From Maratus speciosus (lineage: Eukaryota > Arthropoda > Arachnida > Araneae > Salticidae): a stretch of DNA of 64,000 bases. The translations under genes were made by a program, and so were the position numbers. Below the pieces are notes generated by a model. The model ran no database searches. It worked only from the letters and a program-made list of their open reading frames with translations, and had not been told where the DNA came from. Location of the stretch: NCBI GenBank assembly GCA_963932465.1, contig OZ010799.1, positions 160,886,761 through 160,950,760 of the forward strand, read 5' to 3'. Each line of letters starts with the position of its first letter. The stretch's first letter is position 1. Positions 23,721-34,010 of the stretch are shown one piece after another.

Positions 23721-24529
23721 GGGGCAGATTGACATATATCATTTCGGGTTTGGGTCAGTTTCGGGTTGGGTTTTTACTCTTGAGAGAGAAGGGTTCAGGG
23801 CGACCCTAATTTTGAAAAGAAAGTCTAAATATATTTTAAGATAGAAACTACATACAGTAAAAGCTCCATAACGGGCACGCCCAAACAATTATTTAATAAT
23901 TCTTTTTAATCTCCAGGATTATACAAAAAATACTAATTTGTATAAAACTGCTTGTCTCTTTATATCTAAGATCAGTTGTAATTCAGTAGAGAATGCTTTG
24001 AAACTTATTAAAAAATATACCGGGTGTCCTAAAATGGACTGATTTTAAAATTCTGTAACTTGCAAATGGTAACAGCAATTTAAAAAAATCTTGCTGGAGG
24101 ACTATGTAAGATGTCAGGAGATTTTTCACTGTGATTCTTGATTTTGCTTTACAATAGCAGATACTAAATCGGCGCCCGATTTAACGTCTATTGCTTGCCG
24201 CGCCATCTGTCGTTGCTATTTTAAACTAAAATTAAGAATCGCAGCTCCTCAGTAAAAAAAATCTGAAATTTAAAGCAAATTTTCTGAAATGTTACAGCAG
24301 AGAGGGAAGGGAGGGAATTCCCTCCGGGCACTAATTATATTTGATGCAGGTCGTTTTAGCTGTTTTCGTTTTGGGTCGATTTCAGCCTGATTGTAGATTC
24401 CTGCAAACTGGGTTTCGGTTAACCCGTTTTCTTCAAAAGTTACTTCAGTATATTATTTCAGATTAAAAACTATACCTATAATAAGAAACATAGGTGTATG
24501 TATGTGTGCTGTTTTCTAAAGAGACCACT

Positions 24530-25220
24530 GTATTTTTTCCACGACTCTTTGATAAAATTCACCGCATTTCTTCCGCGGCTCTTTGGCGAAATTTGCATGT
24601 TTTCGTAGCCCTTTGATAAAATTCGCGTTTTTCCGTAGTTGTTTGATGAAATTCGCATTTCTTCCATTGCCCTTTGACGAGATTTACGTTTGTTCCGCAA
24701 CCCTTTGACGAAATTAGTGTAATTCTGTAGACCTTTGATAAAATTCGCATTTTTCCCCACGACCCTTTGATAAAATTCTCGTTTTTCCGCGATCCGTTGA
24801 CGAAAATCGCGTTTTTAAAGTGATTCTTTGGCGAAATTCGCTTTTTTCCGCGATTCTTTGAAGAAATTCCGTCTTCTCCGCGATCTTTTGACGAAATTGG
24901 AGTTTTTTTCGCAACCCTTTGACGAAATTCGCGTTTCTTTCGCAACCCTTTGATGTAATTCGCGATTCTTTGATAAAATTTGAATTTTTTCGCGATCCTT
25001 TAACGAAATTTGAGGGGTTTTTTTTTTTACAAAATTCGCGTTCGCTCCGAGATCTTTTCAGGAAATTCGCATTTTCCGTGATCATTTGAAGAAAAATTCG
25101 CGTTTTTTCTGTGGCCCTTTTACCAAATTAACATTTTTCCTGCGATTCTTTGGCGAAATTGAAGTTATTTTCTCCGGACGATTGACGAAATAGATTTTTT
25201 AAGGCGGCCATTTGTCAAAA
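24530..25220. repeat. ~31-bp minisatellite, over 20 units
   Basis: The core TTTGACGAAATTCGCG with variants recurs every 29-33 bp, separated by TTTTTCCGCGA-type spacers. On the minus strand all three frames stay open for long stretches and spell degenerate 10-11 residue repeats rich in Lys, Arg, Asn and Ser (for instance NFIKGSRKN). This follows from the repeat composition and is not evidence of a protein. Confidence 0.85.
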
Positions 25221-25288
25221 TTCGCGATTATTTTTATGTCCGAATTTTCGGATTGATGATTTTTTTAAAACTTTTGGAACCGAATGCC

Positions 25289-25547
25289 TTAACCCTCTTG
25301 CTGCGTATATATATACATATATATATATTTATATGAATATATTGCGCATTTAGTTTATTACCTATTTCAAATCTGCATATATTTTAGAGTTCGAATATGT
25401 CCAAAATCTTTTTGAAAGAGTTTCTCTTTTAAATAGAATTATATCATAAAAAAAAAAAAAAGATTTGCTTCGGAAATTGCGGGTTCGCAAATTTTGCCAC
25501 TTTTATGTTGCCCATGGAAATCGGGGGATGCGCAGCGAGAGGGTTAA
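25289..25547. mobile_element. piggyBac-like MITE (TTAA ends), 259 bp
   Basis: TTAACCCTCTTGCTGCG on the left, CGCAGCGAGAGGGTTAA on the right; TTAA at 25289-25292 and 25544-25547. Same end family as 28625-28940. Contains a TATA microsatellite and a short A run. Confidence 0.8.
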
Positions 25548-25771
25548 AATTTCGGAAAATTAGGAACAGAATCACCCCTGCTCCTGACATCTTACATAAC
25601 CCTCCTTCAAGTATTTTTTTTAAATAGCTGTCGCCATTTACAAGTTATTGAATTGTATTTAAAATCCGTCAGCCCATATTAGGACACCCGGTATATTCAG
25701 TAGCTATGGGATGGTGGCTGAAATAAGCATTAAAAAAAAAAAATAATTAAAGCTGGCTTCGACATGTCAGT

Positions 25772-26118
25772 TAGAGATTTACCTGGGCTGAAATTTCTAG
25801 GTCCAACCCGCATAAAAAAAAATTATTGGTCCGGCCCGGTATAAAAGCTAAAAAATCGACTCCAGCCCAGCCTGCATTTTGCAATTAAAATTATTCATAA
25901 AGTGCGCTTACTTATGCTCATATTTTATTCCAGATTTTGTTGGAAATTCATGAATACAGAAAAACATTAATATTAGTAACTATTTAGGTAATTATGTACA
26001 TAAACGCTACATAAAAATCATTACTTAGACAAATACATTCAAATGAAAATCCAGTAAGAAAATCAGTTTAGAATGAAAGAAATGGATAATAAAAGAAAAT
26101 CACAATTTTAAAGCTCTA

Positions 26119-26161
<43 letters not shown>

Positions 26162-26432
26162 TAGATTTTTAAAAATGCATCTCTGTAACTTATTAATTCA
26201 AATTAAATTTTTAAAGATTTCGCTAAACAAATGTACAACATAAATATAATTTTTACGAAAAACAAATTTGTAAAATGTCAAACCAACTTGGGCTCGGAGA
26301 GAAGAATTTAGAGAAGTGCACGGTTCGCGTCTGACCAATACTGCTTATCATACGGGCTGAAACGGACTGAACGTTTAGCTTTTATTCCGTGCCGAACCCC
26401 GACCTGGAAATTTTGGCCAGTGCAGACCTCTA
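25772..26432. mobile_element. Decayed hAT-like fragment with GC-rich ends
   Basis: Left end TAGAGATTTACCTGGGCTG and right end in reverse TAGAGGTCTGCACTGGCC are imperfect inverted repeats followed by GGCCCGG-rich sequence. A run of 40 A (26120-26159) is inside. No convincing 8-bp duplication, so boundaries are uncertain. Confidence 0.45.
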
Positions 26433-26640
26433 GGAAGAATAAAGTCCAGGCCAGGCTCGACCTGGAAGAAAAAGAAGTCTGGCCCGACCCGAATTTGCAG
26501 AAAAATTTTAAGATCAGGGCACGACCCGGCTCTAAAAGAGAAAAGACCTTACTCAGGTCAAGTCTCGTGGTTTTAAAATGGCGCAACCTGACCCGGGTCG
26601 CGCCGGGCTCGAGCTTCGCCCCAAGTCATTTCCCGTGAGA
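26433..26640. repeat. Degenerate GACCCGG-rich minisatellite
   Basis: Repeated 'ctggcccgacccg', 'cacgacccggctc' and 'cctgacccgggtcg' motifs, complementary to the GGGTCGGG minisatellite at the other side of the same hAT; the two could pair as subterminal inverted repeats. Confidence 0.5.
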
Positions 26641-27735
26641 ATGCATAATGCCGTTTTGCAAACCTTTTGTTCTCTCAAGGGGGGGGGGCGATCGCCCCCT
26701 CGCCCCCCCCCCTTAGATCCGCCATTGGTATGTATGTGACACATAGTTTGTGGGCGCTCTATCTCAAGAACTAATGCAAGGAATTTAATAAAAATTTGTA
26801 TTCAGTTAAGTCCATGATATAAATTGGTACTGATTAGTTTTTGGTGTAAATTGCTCAACAGGTGGCGCTGCTGTGCAACATTTTTCACGATTTCCACAAT
26901 AACTCAGCCTCCAGAACTAATGCACAGATTTTCATTAAACTTTAGATTCAGTTAGTCCTTGACAATTTCATCAAACTTCAGATTCAATTAGTCCTTGACA
27001 TGCATTGATGTTGTATACATTTTGGTGTAAATTGTTCAACAGGTGGCGCTGCTATGCTGCATTTTTTGTAATTTTTGAAGTAGCTCTATCTCAAGAACTA
27101 ATGCTTGGGTTTTCCACAAACTTCAGATTCAGGTATACCCGGATATGAATTAGTGCTGTTTAGTTTTTGGTATAAATCGCTCAACAGGTGGCGCTGCTAT
27201 GCAGCATTTGGCACGATTTCCACAATACCTCAATCTCCAGAACTACTGCACAGATTTTAATTAAACTTTAGATTCAGTTAGTCCTTGACATGAATTGACG
27301 TTTTATAGATTTTGGTGTAAATCGCTTAACAAGTGGTGTTGCTACGCAGCATTTTTCACGATTTCCACAACGGTTCAATCTCCAGAACTAATGCACGGAT
27401 TTTCGTGAAACTTAAGATTCAGTTCCTTGATATGAATTGACGTTTAATACATTTTGGTGTAAATTGCTCAATAGGTGGCGCTGCTATGCTCCATTTGTCA
27501 GTATTTCCGCTATAGCTCTATCTCAAGAACTAATGCACGAATTTTCATTAAACTTCTGATTCAGTTTTACCTTGATATCAATTAGTGCTGTTTATGTTTT
27601 GGTGTAAATTGCTCAACAGGTGGCACTGCTATGCTACATTTTTCAGAATTTCCGCTATAGCTCCATCTCAAGAACTACTGAACGAATTTTTATCAAACTT
27701 CAACTTCAGATACACTTTGATATGAATTGTGCTAA

Positions 27736-28624
27736 ATTGATGTAATTTTTCGTACTATTTAAATGGTTTAATTGACGTGATTTATATAGTTATATAAGAA
27801 AGTTTTGTGATGGCCACAACATACTAGTTGTAACTGGAAAGGGGTTTGATACATGCGTTTGGATGCTGAATTGTTGTTCTTCTTCTACACTAAGTCTTAC
27901 TTAAAACATGATAAAAATTGTAAGAAATTCTGGGATGGGTGGCTGTAAATGTTTCCGAATAAACGCAAATCGTGTCCTTAAAAATTTTTTTTTTCGCAAA
28001 AATGCCCACACTTTCCTTTTGATATAAGATACTGTACTTTTAGTCGTGGACATCTTTTTGGAAGGTACAATTGAGGAAGAAGTGTCTGAGTAACCCTTTA
28101 TTTACTGAGAGTACTTATAAGTACCATTAAAATAAATTGTTATAAAATTCATTTAATAGATAGATCAGTTGTAATACAGTTAAAATGAGTTATAGATACA
28201 TTACTTTATCTTGTTCCAAAATCATTATTGGTTACACAAAACAAAAATATTTTTAAAAAGGATTATTTCATTTGCCTTTGCATCTTTTCAGCTTTCTTGG
28301 CATTGAGGGAGAGGGGGGGGGGGGGATTTCTCACTTCCGAACAATTTCTATATTTCTATTTTAAGAACATTATATTACATTTCCTAATTCTACAAAATAC
28401 TAAGAAAAATATTTAAAATAAAAGCTTTGAGTGGGTTTATAGATATTGCACAAATTCCCTATAAATTAAAATTTAATTAATCGTTCTAAATCCTCCAATC
28501 CTTCTAAAATCCTTCTATAATTTATTAAATGATTATATAAATCTTCTAATGTAGTTTAAATTATTCACGGAAAATGCTTTAGAAGAGAAAATTTTCATGA
28601 AGCCATAATTCAGTATATAAAGGG
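27736..28624. other. Unassigned sequence
   Basis: No element ends or coding signal recognised. A run of about 13 G lies at 28312-28325. Confidence 0.35.
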
Positions 28625-28940
28625 TTAACCCTCTCGCTGCGCAACCCGAGAGTTTCTCAGGCAAAGTAAAAGTAGCAAAATTTCGCAACCCGAGATTTCA
28701 TCGGGGATTCATTTTTTCCGTCTGATTAACCGTTCTTGATCATTCCAACCAGTTACATTTTATTGTAAATTTTGTCGTATCTAATCAGAGTATTTTCCCT
28801 ATTAAATCAGACGAAAATTTTTGTTTTGAAAAACCGGTGACAAAAGAATAAAAATTCTTAAAAGACGCTCGTCGCGAAGGAATTAAATACACAATTTTTG
28901 AAGATACTTTGGTAAAACAATTACGCAGCGAGAGGGTCAA
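28625..28940. mobile_element. piggyBac-like MITE with a nested relative
   Basis: Left end TTAACCCTCTCGCTGCGCA, right end TACGCAGCGAGAGGGTCAA, the last TTAA having decayed to TCAA. Inside, 28724-28888 is bounded by TTAACCGTTC and GAAGGAATTAA and matches the element at 11706-11913 in reverse (GAAAAACCGGTGA, AAAAGACGCTCGTC), so one TTAA element has landed in another. Confidence 0.7.
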
Positions 28941-29253
28941 TGCAACCTTCTAATGAACCCTGGTGTATTAGAGTGAGGATTTCATGTTTACTGGCGCGCT
29001 ATTTCAGTGTCAGCAGTGACAGAATTTGTATCCGTCGAAGATAACATTTCATACTTGAATGCGTACGAACTAGTTTCTGAATAGTTAAAGGTTTCACATA
29101 TTTTGTTAAAGACAATCAGAACTTTTGCGATATCATAATCACTTTTTTTCATTCAATCAGTCTTAGTTGTATTGTCTTCCTGACTCTAATATTAAAAAAA
29201 AAAATAAACATGGTCGCAATGCAAGGGTTCCTTCCACATAAAAATATGAAATG

Positions 29254-29841
29254 CAGTAGAACCTCTTTTATCCAAAACTCTTATAAACGAAACTCTCGGT
29301 TAACCGAAATCCAGTTTAAAGCTCTTTTTTTACTACATTCCTTGTGTACAAAATCCTTTTTGAAAGCTTTTTTATAACTATCATATTCTTTATGTACAAA
29401 CGGTTCTTTCGAACTACGAGGACATATAAATATTTTCGATCCCCTTTCTTAGAGTTCCTTTGAATTTAACTTGAACTCCCATAAGCTGCGAAGTGGAATG
29501 AAGAAAACAAACAAATTAGCAATTCTAAAGTTTTTGAATGTTTTACAAAAGATTTGGCATGGCTGGCGCAGCAGAATCGAAACTGCGACAAACAAAACAT
29601 TTTTTTCAAATTTTTGTGAAGTATGCAAAAGGTACTTAATTTCAAAATTAAAATTCAGGTAATTTATTCTTTCTTCTATTTTGCTATTGCTTAATTTTTA
29701 TTAAGCACTTGTTACCATAATAAGAAATATTGCATATAATTCTTCTTAATCTTAAAATTGAAGCATTCTCTATTATCCGAAAATGTCGATTTACCGAAAG
29801 AGGGTCGGTCTCAATTACTTCGGATAATCGAGGTTCTACTG
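29254..29841. mobile_element. pogo/Tigger-like element, 588 bp
   Basis: Left end CAGTAGAACCTCTTTTATCC, right end in reverse CAGTAGAACCTCGATTATCC; these are classic pogo/Tigger-type termini. TA follows the right end; the left flank is no longer TA. A 63-codon frame (29471-29662) has no recognisable transposase motif. Confidence 0.75.
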
Positions 29842-29894
29842 TAAATTGAAATTGCGTGTATGAGCATAATCCAGTTAATGCACGAGGTATCTGG

Positions 29895-30113
29895 TACCAC
29901 GGTTGCCAGATTGGCCTCCATTTTTATTCAGCAACTTAGAGTTCAGACTAGCAATAAAGAATAGTATTTTATGTTTTTATTTAATGAGAGACATTTAGAA
30001 AATACATAAAGTAAAAAATTTCTCTCGAAATTTCAAGTGTGAATTTGAAATTTCTAATTAAAATTAGAGGCCAAGCTGGCAACCTTGTCTGGAACGTTCA
30101 ATGAAACTATCTG

Positions 30114-30154
<41 letters not shown>
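29895..30154. repeat. Short inverted-repeat element and A41 tract
   Basis: GGTTGCCAGATTGGCCTC near 29902 pairs with GAGGCCAAGCTGGCAACC near 30067, about 165 bp apart, as in a small MITE. A pure run of 41 A follows at 30114-30154. Confidence 0.5.
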
Positions 30155-30155
<1 letters not shown>

Positions 30156-31115
30156 AGATTTACATTTCTTTAGTAATGCAGTTTTCCCACTCTTAATCAT
30201 CTTTATTTTTATTATTTAAAACTTTGCTCAAATGTTTTTTTTTTTTTTTTTTTTTTTACTTTTTGAAATTTAAATTCACGTATAAACAAACACTTCACAA
30301 TGACAAAACAAAGAAAATAAACAACGTTTTGTTAGGTAGAGAAAAACAGTTATATAGCGATTCTTTTGAGCTAAATTTGTTCCATGTTATCTGATTTCGC
30401 TATGATATAAGTTAGATATATCCGCTTTTCAGTTAATTAACATTGTCAATAATAGAATTGGTTGTTCCATATACGTAGGGGACATCTAGTTGGTAAAATA
30501 AAAGATGATGAGATGGTTGAGATAATTGTGGACAAAAATGAATTGCCTAGCATAGTGGCTGACATTATCGTCCGAAGTTATTGATTATAGCTTTGCCCTA
30601 ATTTGGACAAAAACATCTGTCTGAGCGGAGTCTAAGTCATTGTTGCAAGTTTGCCAACCTTCTTGTTCAGAAATTACGCATTCGTTCCGGAAATTTCGAA
30701 AGAAGAATTTTTGCTTTATCATGAATTTTTAAATATCTGTCATCAAATAGAGCAAAATATACTATTCGAAATTTTCGGTATGAATTCGGAATTTCTGACA
30801 AAAGAAGGAACTATTCAAACCAGTAGCCTTGGTCTGAGCATGCGCCATGTGCGTGTGTCACTAGTCTCATATAAAAGAATCTTAAAATATGGCAATGCGT
30901 ACAATTTAGGTTTAATAACGATCTGAAATGCCAATAGTAAAACATGTGAAAACTGAATCACTAGGGAAAGGTAAAACATTCCGTTTTAGACAGGTTTTGA
31001 TCTTGACATACGAACAATTTTACAAGTTACCATTGCGTTTAGGACAATATTTTACTTTCTCACGAAATATTTCTCATCAAATAGAGTAAAAAACATCATT
31101 CGAATTTTTTCGGTA

Positions 31116-32930
31116 CACTGTAAAAAAAGGGTCTGTAGTTACGCTTAATTTAAGTTTATGAAATACCAAATGATGATTAAATATACTGGTGTAAACACCG
31201 AATAAAGTGTCATGAGCACTCAAAACAGTTTAATTTTAATCTGTTGAAGAAATTGTGGAAACCGAACACCAGTTCGGGTGTAAAGTTTTTAAACGGCACA
31301 TGATTCAGTCCGCCATTTTGAATGTCTTCTTTGGCTAATGTCTTCGTAATGGGGTAAGAACTTAAAACTTATGTTTAACTTCATATTTTTGAAAAATTCC
31401 CAATCATTTTCCAACATTTTTATAACCCCTATGTATCTCTAGCTGCTATATTTATAATTTTATGAGTATATGAAGTCGACCTACTTTGTATTGGTGCCAT
31501 TTTCAAATTTCGGCATTTATCTCACTTTGGAGACGCTCAGAATACAATGAATTCCGCTTGTTAACTTTAAAATAATGTTAGATTCAACTAAATTAAAGAT
31601 CGTAGATTATTTTTTAACCAAGAATTTTAAGTTTTCAATAAGTTTTATTTATTTGCGAGCCATTTTAAAAAGTATCGTTTTTAGGATTACGACTTTCGTT
31701 TTCCCATAGGAAATACATTACGTAAACAACGATATTCTTAAGCTTTTTTAACTATAAAAACTAACTTTTTCTGAAAAACTAATGTGATATTCAGCTCATT
31801 TAAAGCTTATGCTTCAAGATTCTATCTAGTTTTAAAAGTTTTGAATACTTCTTGTGTATTTGCTGAGCGTTTCAAAAGTTGACATTTTTTGATTTTCCAG
31901 TTAGAACTCGCCCATAGAAATACATGCGGGATTTTTACTGTTATTGACATATTTTAACATAGCTTGTTTTCAACTTTTTATTAATTATTTTGAAAAACTA
32001 AAACTTGTTTTATATTCTGTAAGGTACAGGCTTTGCTCCGCCACTCACCGTGTATTCCTGGGTTGAGTTTAGATATGTTTAAAAATTTCATGAAATTTGG
32101 TATAAATTTTTTTTGTCTCTGACCACTTTCCCATAGCGTTACGCGTTTTGTTTACTTTATTTTGCACCTTTTTTAACTATTTAAACCTTATCATTTTGCT
32201 TAACTATTAGTATTTTTTTATAGCTTAAACTTCAAACGTTCTAGCGGTGTAGTGTTTATTAATTAATTATGCCGTTAAGTATTTTTAATTTGCATCTTAA
32301 AAGTGATAAAAATTGTTCTTTAGCGCTTGAGAGGTTGGTGGTTTTTAGTTTTCTGTATCTGATTTTTGTGCAATTTGCAATATTTAGTTGTATTTATGGT
32401 ATGTTTATTTTAATTTGCTTAGCCTATTTATTCGAAAACCAGTCAGGACAACGCTGAGTTTAAAAAAAAGAGTTAAGTACACGTGACGTAAGTCCAGATG
32501 TAACGAACGAATGATTTGTGAGGAAATTTCGTTGTTTTCCAAAACTAAAATGTTTATAATAAATGTTTAATTGAGATAATAAATTATCGCATTTAAAACA
32601 ATGTTTAGCAGCCTCTTTGCGTGAAACTATTTATTGTAAATTATGGTTGCATTAGATTTAAAATGTAATCTTTAAATTGTTTTTTATTTTACTCTTAAAG
32701 TGCAAACCAAATAAGCAGTAGTGCGACTTTACACCAGATAAGCAGTAGCGTGACTTTACACCAAAAAGGGTGGCAGCTAAGTTGTCACTAAAAGTGGTGT
32801 TTGTCTACACCATTTGATAGCTGGTGGCTCATTACACCAGTTTACAAATGGAATTTTATTACACCACTTGGGGTGGCAACTTAGTTGCCACCCTTTTTGG
32901 TGTAAAGTAAGGGAAATATATTTTACAGTG
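31116..32930. mobile_element. 1.8 kb TA-flanked DNA element
   Basis: Ends CACTGTAAAA and TTTTACAGTG with TA at 31114-31115 and 32931-32932. The unoccupied copy reads TTTTCGGTATGAATTC near 30773, confirming insertion at TA with duplication. Terminal inverted repeats are only about 10 bp, but 32754-32908 forms a long inner palindrome (TTTACACCAAAAAGGGTGGC with its reverse). Interior AT-rich; I see no transposase. The 62-codon frame at 32269 is unremarkable. Confidence 0.85.
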
Positions 32931-33098
32931 TATGAATTCAGAATTTTTGACAAAAAAAAGAGGTTAAACTAGTATCCTTGGTCTGTGAATGCGCCCTGCT
33001 CGTATGTCACTAGTCTGATATAGAGGAATCTTAAAATATGGCACTGGGTACAATTTAGGTTTAATACCTATCGATCTGAAATGTTAATAGTAAAACAT

Positions 33099-33336
33099 CA
33101 CTGTAAAAAAAAGGACTAAAATACGGAAATACTACTGGCAATCTAGACGCTGGTAGTATTTCCGTATTTTAACGGAACTTTTTCCCGGTAAATTACACAA
33201 CATTTTCCGTATTTTTTTAATTTAACGGAAATTTTTCTATAATTTACCAGGCAAAAGTTCCGTTAAAATACGGAAATAGTACTGGCGTCTAGATTGCAAT
33301 TAGTATTTCCGTGTTTTAGTCCGTTTTTTTACAGTG
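33099..33336. mobile_element. 238-bp palindromic MITE
   Basis: CACTGTAAAAAAAAGG...TTTTTTTACAGTG with arms of about 100 bp that are inverted copies ('ggactaaaatacggaaatac', 'gcaatctagacg', 'gttccgttaaaatacgg'). The unoccupied site at 30940 reads AAAACATGTGAAAAC; in the occupied copy AT is present on both sides (33097-33098, 33337-33338), not the TA seen for its relatives. Confidence 0.85.
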
Positions 33337-33641
33337 ATGTGAAAACTGAATCGCTAAAGAAATATAAAAAATTCCGTTTTAGACAGATTTTCATCTTAGC
33401 ATAGCAACGATTTTATATCATTCCGTTAATGACAATATTCCATTATAGGCATGTTCTGTATTAATATCAGGCAAAAAAAGAGAGAAATAAAGAAAATCCC
33501 CCCCACCCCCTCCTGGAAACTAAATACGTAAAGTGTACAGATCTAACATTCCTAATTCTAAATCTGTTATCCGAATTCACGTACCTTTTTTACGAGAAAC
33601 AGTTTTATACTAATAACAATCAGTGAAGGATTATTAAATTA

Positions 33642-34008
33642 GGTTGAGCAAAACCATCTGGGAATTTTTTTATCTAATAGTTACCAGAATTTGTAACGTA
33701 TATAGGAGCACTAATGGTACAGTCCAGACGTGGCTCCATCCGATTATGGCATTTTTCGATAAGTGCAACACCTTTTCAAGGGCCATCGATTTGAATCCTT
33801 TAATGAAGTTGAAGAATCATGTCAAGAGTTGTTCGATTCCAAGGAGCCGCCGTGGTACTTCCAGCAAATCCGGAATCTGGCAGAACCATCGCAAAAAGTC
33901 GTGGACTATGATGGTCAATATTTTCAAAAATAGTCCTTGAAACTTTTGTTGTTAGTTTGCGCATAACAACGCAACTTTCGCAAATTTCCTAGAACTTTTT
34001 GTTCAACC
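33642..34008 (+). mobile_element. Internally deleted mariner element
   Basis: Left end GGTTGAGCAAAACCATCTGG and right end in reverse GGTTGAACAAAAAGTTCTAGG, flanked by TA (33640-33641, 34009-34010). Only about 370 bp long against about 1.3 kb for an intact mariner; the left part of the transposase has been deleted and the C-terminal part remains. Confidence 0.8.
33721..33933 (+). pseudogene. mariner transposase C-terminal fragment
   Basis: The frame starting at 33721 reads SPDVAPSDYGIFR, a stop, then VQHLFKGHRFESFNEVEES and onward to QKVVDYDGQYFQK and a stop. This matches the mariner C-terminus: the SPDLAPSDYHLF block containing the third catalytic Asp of the D,D34D triad, the FKG..F.S..EV segment and the closing KVVDNDGQYF. 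The DNA-binding domain and the first two catalytic Asp residues are absent, and there is one internal stop in the place of a codon after the R of GIFR. The longer overlapping frame from 33644 is in a different register and is not the transposase. Confidence 0.85.
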
Positions 34009-34010
34009 TA

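Larger units (their letters stand above)
24020..25691. mobile_element. Tc1/mariner-type element carrying a long minisatellite
   Basis: Ends CGGGTGTCCTAAAATGG and, in reverse, CGGGTGTCCTAATATGG; flanked by TA at 24018-24019 and 25692-25693. The subterminal parts also pair ('aacttgcaaatgg' with 'ccatttacaagtt', 'aagatgtcagga' with 'tcctgacatctt'), giving inverted repeats of about 110 bp. The interior is dominated by the 24530-25220 minisatellite and a TTAA element. No transposase. Confidence 0.82.
23296..26727. mobile_element. hAT-type element, non-autonomous, with nested elements
   Basis: Ends CAAGGGCGGATCTGG and, in reverse, CAATGGCGGATCTAAGG followed by G runs; 8-bp target duplication GTATGTAT at 23288-23295 and 26728-26735. 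Length 3432 bp. Contains a minisatellite of GCGGGTCGGGTT type (23380-23720), a nested Tc1/mariner-type element (24020-25691), and a second GC-rich hAT-like fragment (25772-26432). No transposase recognised. Confidence 0.88.
23158..27735 (-). repeat. Family C repeat, copy 2, split by a hAT element
   Basis: Minus-strand copy of the repeat at 15230-15978. The 3' end lies at 23158-23295 (ACTTTCTTCTATCTTTACAAG, then 'tttcgactttcggtttt' and TGTCTGTCTGTATGTAT). The rest resumes at 26736 with GTGACACATAGTTTGTGGGCGCTCTA, matching in reverse GCGCCCACAAAATTTG...ATCACATATAGACAGAC of copy 1, which is therefore the unoccupied site. Six tandem units of about 145 bp follow (GGTGGCGCTGCT-type motif at 26861, 27042, 27187, 27332, 27473 and 27619). 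No coding potential. Confidence 0.7.
30650..33450 (+). repeat. ~335 bp tandem duplication, second copy split by two DNA elements
   Basis: Copy 1 (about 30650-30985) and copy 2 (30985-31115, 32933-33098, 33339-33450) share 'catcaaatagag.aaaa', 'ttttcggtatgaattc.gaatttttgac', 'ccttggtctg', 'gtcactagtct', 'aatcttaaaatatggca' and 'agtaaaacat..tgtgaaaactgaatc'. Copy 1 preserves the sites that are occupied in copy 2. The 91-codon frame at 30651-30926 is not kept in copy 2, so not coding. Confidence 0.75.

Noticed and set aside
24476..25085. Three overlapping minus-strand frames of 94-128 codons
   Set aside because: They are the ~31-bp minisatellite read in three registers.
33644..33940. 98-codon plus-strand frame
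   Set aside because: The real remnant is the mariner transposase in the frame starting at 33721; this longer frame is in another register.
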